DNA of 64,000 nucleotides from Cepaea nemoralis (GCA_014155875.1 JACEFZ010027113.1:197501-261500); one strand, 5' to 3'. Counted from the stretch's first letter, positions 44,909 to 57,011 are shown. Notes: a model not told the origin generated them from the sequence alone. Numbers and translations: made by a program.

Positions 44909-44995
<87 letters not shown>

Positions 44996-45010
44996 CGACG
45001 ACGACGACGA
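44907..45010. repeat. (GAT)n then (GAC)n microsatellite
   Basis: About 29 GAT copies then several GAC copies. It lies exactly at the 3' end of the LINE remnant, so the tail probably seeded the expansion. Confidence 0.95.
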
Positions 45011-45059
45011 AGAATATATCAATAATAAGTGTTCCAGTTATTTTAAAAGGTATTTACAG

Positions 45060-45290
45060 GCCAAAGGATCGACTTCATTGCACCGGGTTTTATCCCACAG
45101 AGCTCAGTCTTCTTTCCTCAGCGCGGCCTATCAAAAGTGTCTCATTGAGCATAAACTCCGTGACTGCAGCGACGACCCCCGAGAGTCTGCGAGAAAATTC
45201 CACTTTGAATCTAATGACAGAGTCTGGAACCGAACCCACGACCTTTGAAACGAGAAGCAGGCGGCTTCACCACATCACCAGGACAAGCAT
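45060..45290 (-). repeat. SINE family A copy
   Basis: On the - strand a tRNA-like head with GTCGTGGGTTCGGTTCC, then GTGGAATTTTCTCGCAGACTC and the end ACCCGGTGCAATGAAGTCGA. Same family as 13122 and 13385. Confidence 0.65.
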
Positions 45291-45299
45291 GAACAGTGT

Positions 45300-46130
45300 T
45301 CCCGTCTCCTCGCACAGATCAAATACAGATAACGTCAACACAGTGCACGAACACCGTAGCACAGGGAGAATCTAAATACATGTATACAAGAATCAAGCGT
45401 GCTTCAGATATTCTTTGTGAGCAGGTGTTGTGAATCTATTTACTTATAATGTGAAATGTTGATGAAGCCAGTGTTAAATATGTAAAGAAACAGTTGGAAT
45501 ACAAAATACAGATCACTTTATGATAATATTCACACCCACGAAGAACTTTCACAATAATGCCACTGCTTGAAAACATTCGGTCAGACTTCTTCTAGCTGTC
45601 TCAGACGATATGTATTAGGGACATGAAATGGTTCCTGTACACGGTTTCATATCACGGTATTAAAGCTCACTTTCTGCCATATGATATATGGCGTCAGCAA
45701 TTACGATCAAAATAATATCCATTGTCAAAACTATATGCCAACCAAAAATTACAATCAAAATGAAAAAAATTAAAAATGATACATTTGAAAATCTTGGCTC
45801 CATAAACCTCTAACTGTTCGCCTGTCGGAGCTTCGATCCTAGACCAGTTGCCGACCAATTCTTTGGGTCTGGTCTGTCCTGCCATGCCATGTAGTCTTTA
45901 GGTTGGATTTCTTCATACCAGGATGAGGCCTGTACCCTTCTACTGCGCTCCTGCGCCTAAAACCGTTAGCATAAAATAGGGTGTCGGGTTTGGTGAACGC
46001 AGCCCAACATTCGGTGCTACTGTTATATTGTAGCTAAGTCATATCTGACTAAGACCTGACACCACATTAGTATGTACATACATAACTACCATTATTCCAA
46101 TCATCACTTTTGTTGTTGTGTGTAATCACT
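45300..46130. other. Calpain intron 1, unique part
   Basis: No further exon or repeat recognised. Confidence 0.4.
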
Positions 46131-46134
46131 GCAG

Positions 46135-46242
46135 GAAACTGCTGGTTTCTCTCGTCTGTGGGTTGCCTGGCAGTGTCCCCACATAAGGACCTTCTGTCTC
46201 GGGTCATCCCAAAAGGTCAAGGCTTTGGCCCAGAATACACAG
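46135..46242 (+). CDS. Calpain exon b, catalytic cysteine
   Basis: Acceptor ATCACTGCAG, donor G|GTAAGT. The 108 bases encode GNCWFLSSVGCLAVSPHKDL, then LSRVIPKGQGFGPEYT. Cys in GNCWF is the nucleophile; Asn replaces the Asp seen in many calpains (GDCWF), as in calpain-5. Confidence 0.95.
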
Positions 46243-46437
46243 GTAAGTAGTGAACACGTCTGATGTTGAAATGGCATGTGACATTCATTGTATCTGTGTC
46301 AATCGGGAATGTTTGAAATATACAAACTAGTTATGTTACATGAATACCAGATAACTTGTGAGATTAAAAACTCCAAGAACATACACATAAGAATTGTATG
46401 TAAAGTAACAAATACTACATACAGTGTTTGTTGTTCT

Positions 46438-46655
46438 TATTAAAAGATATAGCACTTTTGTAAAGATCGTACTGTCCAGTTGAAGACAGGAGAGCAAGAG
46501 GTAGACAGAGATACAAGTGGGAAGATAACATCAAGAGGTGAACAAGCAGCAGTCTGTCAGAGTTTACAACAGGAACGAAATACATTGAGTAGTGGAGATT
46601 CATTGCAGCCAACCTTCACTGTGGAAATGGCACCTGATTGATTGACCGACTGATG
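46438..46655 (+). pseudogene. LINE 3' end, TGAT-tail family
   Basis: Decayed reading ARGRQRYKWEDNIKR, then ATTCATTGCAGCCAACCTTC and TGATTGATTGA. Copies at 48690-48970 and 63645-63860. Confidence 0.55.
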
Positions 46656-46659
46656 ATCT

Positions 46660-47510
46660 TTTACTTGACTGTAGCATCTTTATTATCTAACAGATCTTCT
46701 TCTTCTTGCGACCGCTTCTTTAGTGATGGCATTGTTTGGCAAGTGTTTAGTTCTTTATTTCTATGCAGCTTTCAGTTTATTGTTGACGTGCAAGGTAAGT
46801 GTATTTTTCTGAATCCGCGCGGAGGGCAATCATGCAGAACATCTACATCAGTTTGCTGCAAATTCCATTATTATGTTTGTATTCAGTCTGTTATGCCCCC
46901 GTTGTGAAGCCAAGTATTGGGGTGTAGTGACCAGGTCCTGCCGACGGAGAGTGCGGAGGGTGTTGTTGGGTTAATGCTGTACTTTTCTGACAACCGGGAT
47001 TGTTTTCTTGTCCTTACTGTATGCAACATTGCTGTGTTCTTGTTTACATTTCCCAGCCTTTTTTGTTTTGCAAGTTTATCATTATTTCTTTTCATTTCCA
47101 GAATACGTATTAATTATTATGTCTCACGCCCATCGCTTTCATCACTTTGTATCAAAAAGTACAAAAAATAAAGTTGCAAATGTATGTAAAGTCAAGAATT
47201 CATACTATGTCAAGTCTGTTCTTGACCTTGCGGTGTGAAGTATTATGTGAGAAATGCTGAGGGTTTGTTTTCACAGATATGCAGAAATATCTACCAGCTA
47301 TAAGCTCGGTGTCTCTATGCTGCTTTATCTCGAAAGGACGAAATTAAGGTGTGTGTGTGTGTGTTGGGAAGCATGCAGACAACATGTTTGATTTGTTTAT
47401 TTTGGCTCGGAGGAATATCATCAGTCGCATTAGAGACATCTGCTCCTTCCTCTTCTACTTTTTCTCCTATGAACAAATATAATTAAACAAACCACACACA
47501 CAAACCCTCT
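46660..47510. other. Calpain intron 2, unique part
   Basis: No exon or named repeat recognised, apart from a short GT run near 47352. Confidence 0.4.
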
Positions 47511-47514
47511 AGAA

Positions 47515-47873
47515 CAGTGGTTCTCAACCTTTTTTGGCCCGTGCCCCCCTTCACCATATTTTTAGGACGTCATTCCCCCCCCCCCCCCCACCATATTTTT
47601 AGAACGTCATTCCCCCCTTTCGTATTTCCTCCCTAAAAATTCCCCCCTGCCCCTACACAGTATACGTATACGTAATAATTGGAGCTAAATTTAATAGCAC
47701 ATACTAAAACAAGTCTAGACATCTACATAAAATGTGATTTGCGTATCTACTTACGACTTACGTTATAAAATGAATTTCAGTAGGGTGATACTTACATTTC
47801 CGCAAAGTATGAAGGGAAAAACAAGATCAAGTAATCGGTTTTTGTATTAACGCGATCTTGAAATAATCTTCAT

Positions 47874-47910
<37 letters not shown>

Positions 47911-47966
47911 AAACCCCAAAATTCCCCCCTGGGGATGGGGAATTCCCCACCGGTTGAGACCCACTG
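47515..47966. mobile_element. hAT-type MITE (452 bp) with 8-bp target duplication
   Basis: Starts CAGTGGTTCTCAACC, ends GGTTGAGACCCACTG (one mismatch), flanked by CTCTAGAA at 47507-47514 and 47967-47974. It shares the interior with 37495-37901, including a C run of ~32 at 47875-47908. Confidence 0.92.
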
Positions 47967-48269
47967 CTCTAGAAACTACTTGTACACCTATAAACCAGTA
48001 AAAGTGAAGCTGTACACATTTTGCCACCTATACACACTTCTCTGACACCCAAGGGTTGAAAACAAATGGCTATGGAATGTAGGTCTGACATATTTACAAG
48101 TCTTGAATTCTTAAGAGCTTATAGGGATTTTCTATCCTAGGCACATGAGAATTTGAATCTGAACACACCTATAGAGTTAACTCTAGACACACAAATATCG
48201 AAACATGGTGAATATTTAAGGGACAGAACTATTGTTACTGTTAACTGAAGAACAAAAAATTTAATTGCA

Positions 48270-48505
48270 TATATGATATCCTTAACAGGATGTCGCCATC
48301 AAACCAAGTATTATTTGGCTGTTTGTTATTTCTGGTCAAATTTACATTCAGTAGTTTGCCATTTCTTTCTGAATGACCAGCACTCATACTGTTGTATGAT
48401 AACCAGCGCAAGGCAATCTGCTTCCAAATCCCTCAGCTGTGTTTCGAACGCAGTATGCGGGATTATGAATTGCATTTGTCCCCTTCGCCACAGAGCCGGC
48501 AACTG
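48270..48505 (-). repeat. SINE family C copy
   Basis: On the - strand from GCCGGCTCTGTGGCG to the core CAGAAAGAAATGGCAAACTA and ATCCTGTTAAGG. Nearly full length. Confidence 0.75.
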
Positions 48506-48689
48506 ATGAACACCTTGCCCAGATACACATAGGTAGGTACTGCTTCTGTAGCAGGCATGGAAGTCTTTTGCGTTAATCTTATGACCAAGAAATTATAAAT
48601 TCGAATAGAAGCCCTGGAGATGTCGTATTTCATGGAAACAAAACCAATCAATACAGTGGTTCTAGAAAAACTGGAATGAAAAGAAAGTT

Positions 48690-48926
48690 GATGAAGTAAA
48701 TTTCAAAAAGAGGCAAGTGAAATATTTAAGCCATGTTAAAAGACATAACACTTTTATAAAAACCATATTGGAGGGTAAGGTTGAAGGCAAATGAGCAAGA
48801 GGTAGACAGCAATATAAGTGGGAAGATAACATCAAGAGTTGGACAAACAGCAGTCTGACAGTCAAGGTGATAGACAGACATGTTTTGGGATCCATTGCAA
48901 CCAACCTTCATTGTGGAGATGGAACA

Positions 48927-48969
<43 letters not shown>

Positions 48970-48970
48970 A
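48690..48970 (+). pseudogene. LINE 3' end with (TTGA)n tail
   Basis: The + strand reads TFIKTILEGKVEGK, stop, ARGRQQYKWEDNIKSWTNSS and LTVKVIDR, then CATTGCAACCAACCTTCATT and ten TTGA copies at 48928-48968. Confidence 0.65.
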
Positions 48971-49102
48971 ACCACAAAAGAGGTAGAGATCAACCATAGT
49001 AAGGTAGAGTTAGAAATAGTTAGGTCACATCTGCCTGTGATTGAAAAAGTTCACAGGAGAATTGCAGGCTAATGTATTTACATTGCAACTGTTTTCTTCC
49101 AG

Positions 49103-49256
49103 GGAAGTTTACATTCAAATTCTGGCAGTATGGTAAGTGGGATGACGTGGTTGTTGATGACAGACTCCCAACCCGCAATGGTAGTCTGATCTACAGCAAA
49201 AATGTGGAGCAGCCACATGAATACTGGGTTCCACTTCTGGAGAAAGCGTTTGCAAA
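49103..49256 (+). CDS. Calpain exon c ([13 protein letters not shown]...LLEKAFAK)
   Basis: Acceptor TTTTCTTCCAG, donor AA|GTGAGT. The 154 bases encode [34 protein letters not shown] and [12 protein letters not shown], the core beta-sheet and the conserved LLEKAYAK helix of protease subdomain 1. Confidence 0.95.
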
Positions 49257-49534
49257 GTGAGTCACTAACAACGCTCTGATGTCTTTTGATATTTTAATTG
49301 TTTTCTAAATGTCTGTACTCTCTTCTGAGTTGTGTTAAAAGTAATAAAATGCCCTTGCAGAGATAATAAATGTAAAAAGTAGAGGCAATTTGCTAGTAAA
49401 TACTGATACAGGATGTGAAATGTGCGAGGTCATAGCTTTGTTTGTTTGTTACCAGGCCTGCTTATAAACAGAGCAAAATACAATAACATTGTAGCATGCC
49501 AGGCATGTTTGAGGCTGACGACCTCACCCGCTTC

Positions 49535-49900
49535 ATCAATGATGAACTGTAAATCATGTCAGACTGTTGTGTTAGCATTCTGGCAGAGGCCTTAGGCATG
49601 TATACCTGTGTGTGCTGTTGGTTTGTGGAGACTGCTGTCTGTTCCACTTTTCACATGGGACAGTCAGGAGCATTTTGTGTGATATTCACTGGCACAGGAA
49701 CTGAACATTATGGGGTTACCCTTTGCTGTGTATGTGGAACCGCGTCTAATGACTAACTAATGGCTGACCCCATCCTACAACATCCAAGGAATCATGAACA
49801 AGTCTACAAAGGCTCGGTATGAGTTGGTTAACGGCCTATGCTCCATTGGGAGGTACAGGAACAAGAAGAAGAAGAAGAAGAAGAAGAAGAAGAAGAAGAT
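49535..49900 (+). repeat. Dispersed repeat K with (AAG)n tail
   Basis: The first 230 bases match 24245-24445. This copy continues through GGTTAACGGCCTATGCTCC and ends in (AAG)n at 49862-49899, so the family behaves like a retroposon. Confidence 0.5.
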
Positions 49901-50004
49901 AATATTGTGAGATACTGTGACCACACATGTCTTCTGCAGCAACCGTGAAACAACCGAGTGGAGAATCCTGTATTTTTTTTAGCATGATAAGCTTGAGAAA
50001 GCAA

Positions 50005-50205
50005 ACAACACAGGTCATTCAGAAGTGAAAATACCACTAAGTAAACAATACAGATCACATAGAACTGAAAATACCACTGAACAAACGACACATGTCATAT
50101 AGAACTGAAAATACCACTGAGCTAACAACACATGTCTTATAGAACTGAAAATACCACTGAGCTAACAACACTTGTCTTATAGAACTGAAAATACCACTGG
50201 TATAA
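50005..50205. repeat. 40-bp minisatellite, five copies
   Basis: Units of ATAGAACTGAAAATACCACT + GAGCTAACAACACATGTCTT type. Confidence 0.9.
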
Positions 50206-50465
50206 TAAAAATCTGTGAAAGAGAAGCATTGTGCAATCACTCCAATGTTTTGGTTATATTCTCTGTTTAGGGATCCTTAGTAGTGTCGTGTCTCGGTGCT
50301 CATGTGCCAGCCTAGTGGTCTTGGGTTTGAAACTACATCGTAGTTGCATTTTAAAAATTGACCCAAGTCGACCCAGCCTAAAATGGATGCAGTGATGTCG
50401 GTTCTTGACTCAACTCAACTCTTACATTACTTATATTCTCATTATAATTTACATTGTCTCTATTT

Positions 50466-50640
50466 GTTATGTTCTGCTTGTTTTTAATTTGTCAATATTA
50501 TCGCTGACATATTTTTGTTATGTTCTCCTTGTTTTTAATATGTCACTATTATTAATGTCATATTTTTTGTTATGTTCTCCTTGCTTTTGATATATTGATA
50601 TTATCACTATCATACTTTTATGTTCTATCTGTTTTATTTT
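50466..50640. repeat. ~57-bp degenerate tandem repeat, three copies
   Basis: TTATGTTCTCCTTGTTTTTA + ATATGTCAATATTATC type units; T-rich. Confidence 0.8.
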
Positions 50641-50884
50641 ATTTACCTCCCTCACTTAAGATTGTCTCGTTTATCATGGCCAAGTTTCTGTTCTATTTTT
50701 TCTTAGTTTATCTCTGTTATCTGCCCATTAAGTAAGCAGCAGAAAATAGTAACACAGTTACCTACCATGCATGGCATAAGAGTCGACTCAGGAGGGCTGG
50801 TCTTGGGGCTGGCTGCTCCATCCCATTGAAAACTTCAGCTGCAAAATCCAACCAGCCATGAACAAGTATAAACATGAGTAAATA

Positions 50885-53317
50885 AGAATAGACTGCAATA
50901 GATGGGGCAACCAGGCTTGTGTTGGTGAGGGAATAGACTGCAATACATGGGACAACTGGACTAGTGTTGGTTTAGAGAATAGACTGCAATAGATGGGACA
51001 ACTTGGCTAGTGTTGGTTGAGAGAATAGACTGCAATAGATGGGACAACTGGGCTAGTGTTGGTTTAGAGAATAGACTGCAATAGATGGGACAACTGGGCT
51101 AGTGTTGGTTGAGGTTTGTGCCCCAACAGACTGCAATACATGGGACAACTGGATAGTGTTGGTTTAGAGAATAGACTGCAATAGACGGGACAGCGTGGCT
51201 TGTGTTGGTTGAGAGAATAGACTGCAATAGATGGGACAACTGGGCTAGTGTTGGTTGAGAGAATAGACTGCAATAGACGGGACAGCGTGGCTTGTGTTGG
51301 TTGAGAGAATAGACTGCAATAGATGGGACAACTGGGCTAGTGTTGGTTGAGGTTTGTGCCCCAACAGACTGCAATACATGGGACAACTGGATAGTGTTGG
51401 TTTAGAGAATAGACTGCAATAGACGGGACAGCTTGGCTTGTGTTGGTTGAGAGAATAGACTGCAATAGATGGGACAACTGGGCTAGTGTTGGTTTAGAGA
51501 ATAGACTGCAATAGATGGGACAACTGGGCTAGTGTTGGTTGAGGTTTGTGCCCCAACAGACTGCAATACATGGGACAACTGGATAGTGTTGGTTTAGAGA
51601 ATAGACTGCAATAGACGGGACAGCTGGGCTTGTGTTGGTTGAGAGAATAGACTGCAATAGATGGGACAACTGGGCTAGTGTTGGTTGAGAGAATAGACTG
51701 CAATAGATGGGACAACTGTGGATAGTGTTGGTTGAGAGAATAGACTGCAAATAGGAGGGACAACTGGGCTTGTGTTGGTTGAGAGAATAGACTGCAATAG
51801 ATGGGACAACTGGGCTAGTGTTTGTTGAGCAGAATAGACTGCAATAGATGGGACAACTGGGCTAGTGTTGGTTTAGAGAATAGACTGCAATAGATGGGAC
51901 AACTGGGCTAGTGTTGGTTGAGGTTTGTGCCCCAACAGACTGCAATACATGGGACAACTGGATAGTGTTGGTTGAGAGAATAGACTGCAATAGATGGGAC
52001 AACTGGGCTTGATGTGAGAGAATAGACTGCAATAGATGGGACAAACTGGGCTAGATGTGAGAGAATAGACTGCAATAGATGGGACAACTGGGCTAGTGTT
52101 GGTTGAGAGAATAGACTGCAATAGATGGGACAACTGGGCTAGTGTTGGTTGAGAGAATAGACTGCAATAGATGGGACAACTGGATAGTGTTGGTTGAGAG
52201 AATAGACTGCAATAGATGGGACAACTGGGCTTGTGTTGGTTGAGAGAATAGACTGCAATAGATGGGACAACTGGGCTAGTGTTGGTTGAGAGAATAGACT
52301 GCAATAGATGGGACAACTGGGCTAGTGTTGGTTGAGAGAATAGACTGCAATAGATGGGACAACTGGATAGTGTTGGTTGAGAGAATAGACTGCAATAGAT
52401 GGGACAGCTTGGCTTGTGTTGGTTTAGAGAATAGACTGCAATAGATGGGACAGCTTGGCTTGTGTTGGTTTAGAGAATAGACTGCAATAGATGGGACAGC
52501 TTGGCTTGTGTTGGTTTAGAGAATAGACTGCAATAGATGGGACAACTGGGCTAGTGTTGGTTTAGAGAATAGACTGCAATAGATGGGACAACTGGGCTAG
52601 TGTTGGTTTAGAGAATAGACTGCAATAGATGGGACAACTGGGCTAGTGTTGGTTTAGAGAATAGACTGCAATAGATGGGACAACTGGGCTAGTGTTGGTT
52701 TAGAGAATAGACTGCAATAGATGGGACAGCTTGGCTTGTGTTGGTTTAGAGAATAGACTGCAATAGATGGGACAACTGGGCTAGTGTTGGTTTAGAGAAT
52801 AGACTGCAATAGATGGGACAACTGGGCTAGTGTTGGTTGAGAGAATAGACTGCAATAGATGGGACAACTGGGGCTAGTGTTGGTTTAGAGAATAGACTGC
52901 AATAGATGGGACAACTGGGCTAGTGTTGGTTTAGAGAATAGACTGCAATAGATGGGACAGCTTGGCTTGTGTTGGTTTAGAGAATAGACTGCAATAGATG
53001 GGACAGCTTGGCTTGTGTTGGTTTAGAGAATAGACTGCAATAGATGGGACAGCTTGGCTTGTGTTGGTTGAGAGAATAGACTGCAATAGATGGGACAACT
53101 GGGCTTGTGTTGGTTGAGAGAATAGACTGCAATAGATGGGACAACTGGGCTTGTGTTGGTTGAGAGAATAGACTGCAATAGATGGGACAACTGGGCTTGT
53201 GTTGGTTGAGAGAATAGACTGCAATAGATGGGACAACTGGGCTTGTGTTGGTTGAGAGAATAGACTGCAATAGATGGGACAACTGGGCTAGTGTTGGTTG
53301 AGGTTTGTGCCCCAACA
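50885..53317. repeat. 46-bp minisatellite, about 52 copies with higher-order variants
   Basis: The unit GAATAGACTGCAATAGATGG + GACAACTGGGCTAGTGTTGG + TTGAGA repeats through 2.4 kb. A distinct variant (GAGGTTTGTGCCCCAACAGA) recurs near 51115, 51350, 51542, 51922 and 53300, and blocks with GACAGCTTGGCTTG cluster at 52400-53060. Open - strand frames here are repeat by-products. It lies in calpain intron 3. Confidence 0.97.
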
Positions 53318-53509
53318 GAAGATAAAGGTAGCAGAAAAAGAAGAATCAGTTGCCAGTGTCTTGTGTGTGTTCTATTTGACCTCAGTTTAGGTCTGTTATC
53401 ACTTGTTTTAATGCATTCTGTACTGAACAGTGCACCACACGTTCATTGATTACCCCATGCATGAAATAATTTAATGACTCCTTCTGTTGAAGACAGCTTT
53501 CACACTAAA

Positions 53510-54065
53510 GCACTCTGCCTAGTGTGTTACTTTCACACTACAGCACTCTGCCTAGTGTGTTACTTTCACATTACAGCACTCTGCTCAGCTTGTTACTTTC
53601 ACACTACAGCACTCTGCCTAGCTTGTTATTTTCACACTACAGCACTCTGCCTAACTTGTTACTTTCACACTACAGCACTCTGCCTAACTTGTTACTTTCA
53701 CACTACAGCACTCTGCCTAACTTGTTACTTTCACACTACAGCACTCTGCCTAACTTGTTACTTTCACACTACAGCACTCTGCCTAGTGTGTTACTTTCAC
53801 ACTAGAGCACTCTGCCTAGTGTGTTACTTTCACACTAAAGCACTCTGCCTAGCTTGTTACTTTCACACTAGAGCACTCTGCTCAGCTTGTTACTTTCACA
53901 CTACAGCACTCTGCCTAGCTTGTTACTTTCACACTACACCACTCTGCCTAACTTGTTACTTTCACACTACAGCACTCTGCCTAGCTTGTTACTTTCACAC
54001 TACAGCACTCTGCCTAGCGTGTTACTTCTACACTACACCACTCTGCTCAGCTTGTTACTTTGACT
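53510..54065. repeat. 33-bp minisatellite, about 17 copies
   Basis: The unit CACTCTGCCTAACTTGTTAC + TTTCACACTACAG repeats. The period is a multiple of three and has no stop, so a 211-codon frame stays open (YFHTTALCLTC repeated). Not considered a gene. Confidence 0.97.
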
Positions 54066-54399
54066 CACTTTCTTATATCCCCTGTCCTGTATCACCTATT
54101 GAAGCGTAGACCCTCATCCAAATCACACTCACACTTTGCTATCTTCTGCAGCTAGCTCCATGTCTTCCTTATATTATTCATGTCTGTTTCCAGTTCTTCT
54201 CTTTACATTTGTCTTGTGAGTTCCTGTGAAATGTCATTATAGTTATACTATTCTCAGGTTGTTTCACTGGCTTTCTCATGTCATTATTGTAACACAATTC
54301 AGACAGATATTCATGACTTTACTTGGTCTAGAAAGGCAATGAATGAATCACCAAATAACAAGAAGTAGATTGTGAGCCTTACTAGAACACAATTACAAG

Positions 54400-54545
54400 A
54401 AACAAAGTGGACGTTGCGGCTAAAGCCTTTGTCAACACAGAACAAACACACACAAACAGACACACAACTACATGAAAAACACTATATGAAAATATTAAGG
54501 TTACTTATCTGTATCCTTGTTTGGCTGAATACGTCTTGAGTAACT
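54400..54545 (-). repeat. Penelope-associated 3' sequence
   Basis: On the - strand it carries GTTGACAAAGGCTTTAGCCG + CAACGTCCAC, like the arm ends of the palindrome at 43985-44483. It lies downstream of the - strand Penelope-like coding remnant. Confidence 0.45.
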
Positions 54546-54710
54546 ATCAGTGGACAGAATTAACAGGATGTTTGGTTCAACTGGTCACTAGACTGAAGGT
54601 CAATAACACCAAAAGATCAATGACTGGTTAAGTCACCCGGTGGTAGACACCTGCTAGTGGGATAGGGGGACACCCTGTGAGCAAAATGTGAAATAAAGAT
54701 TAGTAAAACA

Positions 54711-54955
54711 CTATAGCTGGCTTTGTGGAGGAGATGTCACTGACACAGTTCGTAATTCCGCATCTCGCGCTCTAAACACAGCTGCGAGCAATTTTAACGC
54801 AGACCACCCTGCCTTGTCTCTCACAAAATAGTATGAATGCTGGTTGCTCAGAAAGCAATGACAAACCACTGAACGCAAACTTGCCAAGAAATCACAAACA
54901 GCAAATATAATACTGGGGTTGATGTGACTTCCTGTGAAGGACATGCAACTAACTG
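54711..54955 (+). repeat. SINE family C copy
   Basis: Head GCTGGCTTTGTGGAGGAGAT, core CAGAAAGCAATGACAAACCA, end TTCCTGTGAAGGACATGC. Inserted between the Penelope-like coding remnant and its 3' sequence. Confidence 0.75.
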
Positions 54956-54957
54956 TT

Positions 54958-55922
54958 TTAGTGGACTACACAACTGCGGGGATGGGAAGGGGGGGGGGGT
55001 ATGAAAGTTTAATGAAACTGTGTTGGACATTGAGGCCATGAGGGGAGAATGAACCCAGCTGGAAGATGAGACGGTTTTCCAATTTCTTACGATTGCGTTG
55101 GTGAGATGTATGTTGGCCTTGCCACAGTGGTCAGAACTGTTGAAGTGTATGGATACCGGTTTCTGGGCACCACTGTTAATATCAGAGAGGTGTTGCCTAA
55201 ATCTGTCAGCCAGACATAGACCTGTCTCTCTGATATATCTCATGTCACAACGTGTGCAGATGATCGCATAGATAACGTTGCGACTTGTGCATGAGAAACT
55301 TTCAGGGATGTGGAAAGTGGTCTTATGAAATGCCAGACTCTGGGTTTGAAGAACGTGTGGGCAGGTCTTACAACGAGATCAAAGACAAGCCACCATGCCA
55401 GAGAGAGACTTGTGAGGTTGGGGTAGACTGCTATGGAGCAGCACATCCCTGAGGTTACGATCCTGCCTGTACGCAACCAGGGGAGACTGAGAAGACATCA
55501 TGAGTGACCAGGTCTGCCTGGAGAATGGATAGATCTCATGAGAATATTCTTGGCAGCAATATTATGGGGATGGTGGGTTTGTGAAAGGATAGGTCTTTTA
55601 TTCCACGGTTTCGACCTGGAGGAGAGAGCCTCGGCATGACTGATAGACTGGCAGTGGTGAAGAGCTGTAGACAGAACATTCTCAGGATAGCTACGAAGGC
55701 GGAAGAAATCCAAAACTTTGTGGGCTTTTTGACTGAAGTCGTTATTTTCCTGACAAAGCCGTCGGAGACGTAACAGTTGGGAGAAAGGAATATAACCCTT
55801 ACAAGAGGGAGGATGGGAGGAGGTATAAAAAGTGAAAGCAACAGTTCCAGTGTACATAAAAAGTTTGGTGTCTGTCTTAACTCCTGTCTGTTGGACATGA
55901 GTGACATCAGAAAGCAGCAATG
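54958..55922 (-). pseudogene. Penelope-like element, C-terminal part with GIY-YIG endonuclease
   Basis: - strand frames in order: SSHPPSCKGYIPFSQLLRLR and the following RT-thumb-like stretch; LTSLSLAWWLVFDLVVRPAH, partly out of frame; and MRYIRETGLCLADRFRQHLS, DINSGAQKPVSIHFNSSDHC. The last is the GIY-YIG nuclease signature (Y-I-x-E-T-G-x-x-L-x-x-R-F-x-x-H) usual at the end of Penelope-like polyproteins. Reverse transcriptase catalytic motifs are absent (5' truncation), and at least two frameshifts are present. It lies antisense in calpain intron 3. Confidence 0.78.
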
Positions 55923-55924
55923 TC

Positions 55925-56480
55925 TTGAAGATAAGATCTGTTCATCTATAATTTAGTGAGTCACTTAGCATAGTGGCTAGTACACTTGCCTTCTGGATCA
56001 GTGGTCGTGCGCTTGAATTCCTTTCAAGGCAGGAAATCTGTTTAATTGATTTAGACTTCCAGGTTGACCCACTTAAAAATGTTCTTGGAAGTTATGGTGG
56101 CCGAATAAGATACTGACCACAGCACTCATTGAGTGCTGCCTGGTCTAAAAATATATGGCTAACATCATTTACCCAATAATCCTCATACGTAAAGAGGGGG
56201 CTCCTTGACTTTTTATTTCTTATATATAATTTCATCTCAGTAGATCGGCATGATGGCATAAAAGTCACAAAATAAATCAGGATTATTTATTATAATTACA
56301 TATTAGAAAATTACCTGATATTTCAATTTATTTGATACATGAACATTTAGATCCACAGTACTACATATCAATTTAGGCTGCTTTGTTTTGTCAAGAAACC
56401 TTGTTTCTGTGAGGTCTTAGTTTATTATCATCCAACTATTTAATTTTGTTAGTATCAAATTGCATTGGCATCTAGTGCCT
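55925..56480. other. Calpain intron 3, unique part
   Basis: AT-rich sequence without recognised exon or repeat. Confidence 0.4.
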
Positions 56481-56489
56481 TCAACAAAC

Positions 56490-57003
56490 TGTCAAACATC
56501 TGGAAGTCAAAGACACTCAGCAAACACACAAAACTTAAAATCTTCAACTCTTGTGTGATTCCAGTGTTAACGTATGGATGTGAAAGTTGGAAATCAACGG
56601 TAGCTTTAGATAAAAAAATTAGACAATTTTGAGAACAAATGTCTTAGAAGACTTCTAAACATCCACTGGACAGACTTCAGAACCAATTCGCAAATAAGAC
56701 AAGAGACTAAGCAAGATACAGTATCCAATTTCATAAGAAGACGCCGTTGGAACTACATCGGCCATGTACTCAGAATGGACAAGACAAGACTCCCCTACCA
56801 AGCCCTCATATGGTCACCGGTAGGGAAAAGAAAACGGGGAAGACCAAGAGAGACCCTGCGTAGAACCATCATTAGAGAAGGCTCATTCAATGGCCAAGTA
56901 AATATCCAAGATCTACAACAGATAGCAGCGAACCGCCAGGCATGGAGAGACAGGACTTCTGCCCTATGCGCCGCCTTAGGCTCAAGAGGAAAGACTAACT
57001 AAG
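56490..57003 (+). pseudogene. LINE 3' end (GKRKRGRPRETLRRT type)
   Basis: The + strand has LKIFNSCVIPVLTYGCESWK, a shift, LNIHWTDFRTNSQIRQE and a final 75-codon frame at 56775 (PVGKRKRGRPRETLRRTIIR, QQIAANRQAWRDRTSALCAA). It is directly followed by a SINE. Confidence 0.7.
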
Positions 57004-57011
57004 TATCAAAT

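Noticed and set aside
44898..45375. Poly-Asp and poly-Met frames
   Set aside because: They translate the (GAT)n microsatellite and run into a SINE.
49828..50091. Serine-rich 87-codon frame on the - strand
   Set aside because: The serine run is the (AAG)n tail of a dispersed repeat, and the rest is a 40-bp array.
53474..54109. 211-codon frame of repeated YFHTTALCLTC-like peptide
   Set aside because: It is the 33-bp array read through; the period is a multiple of three. No transcript evidence or protein family.
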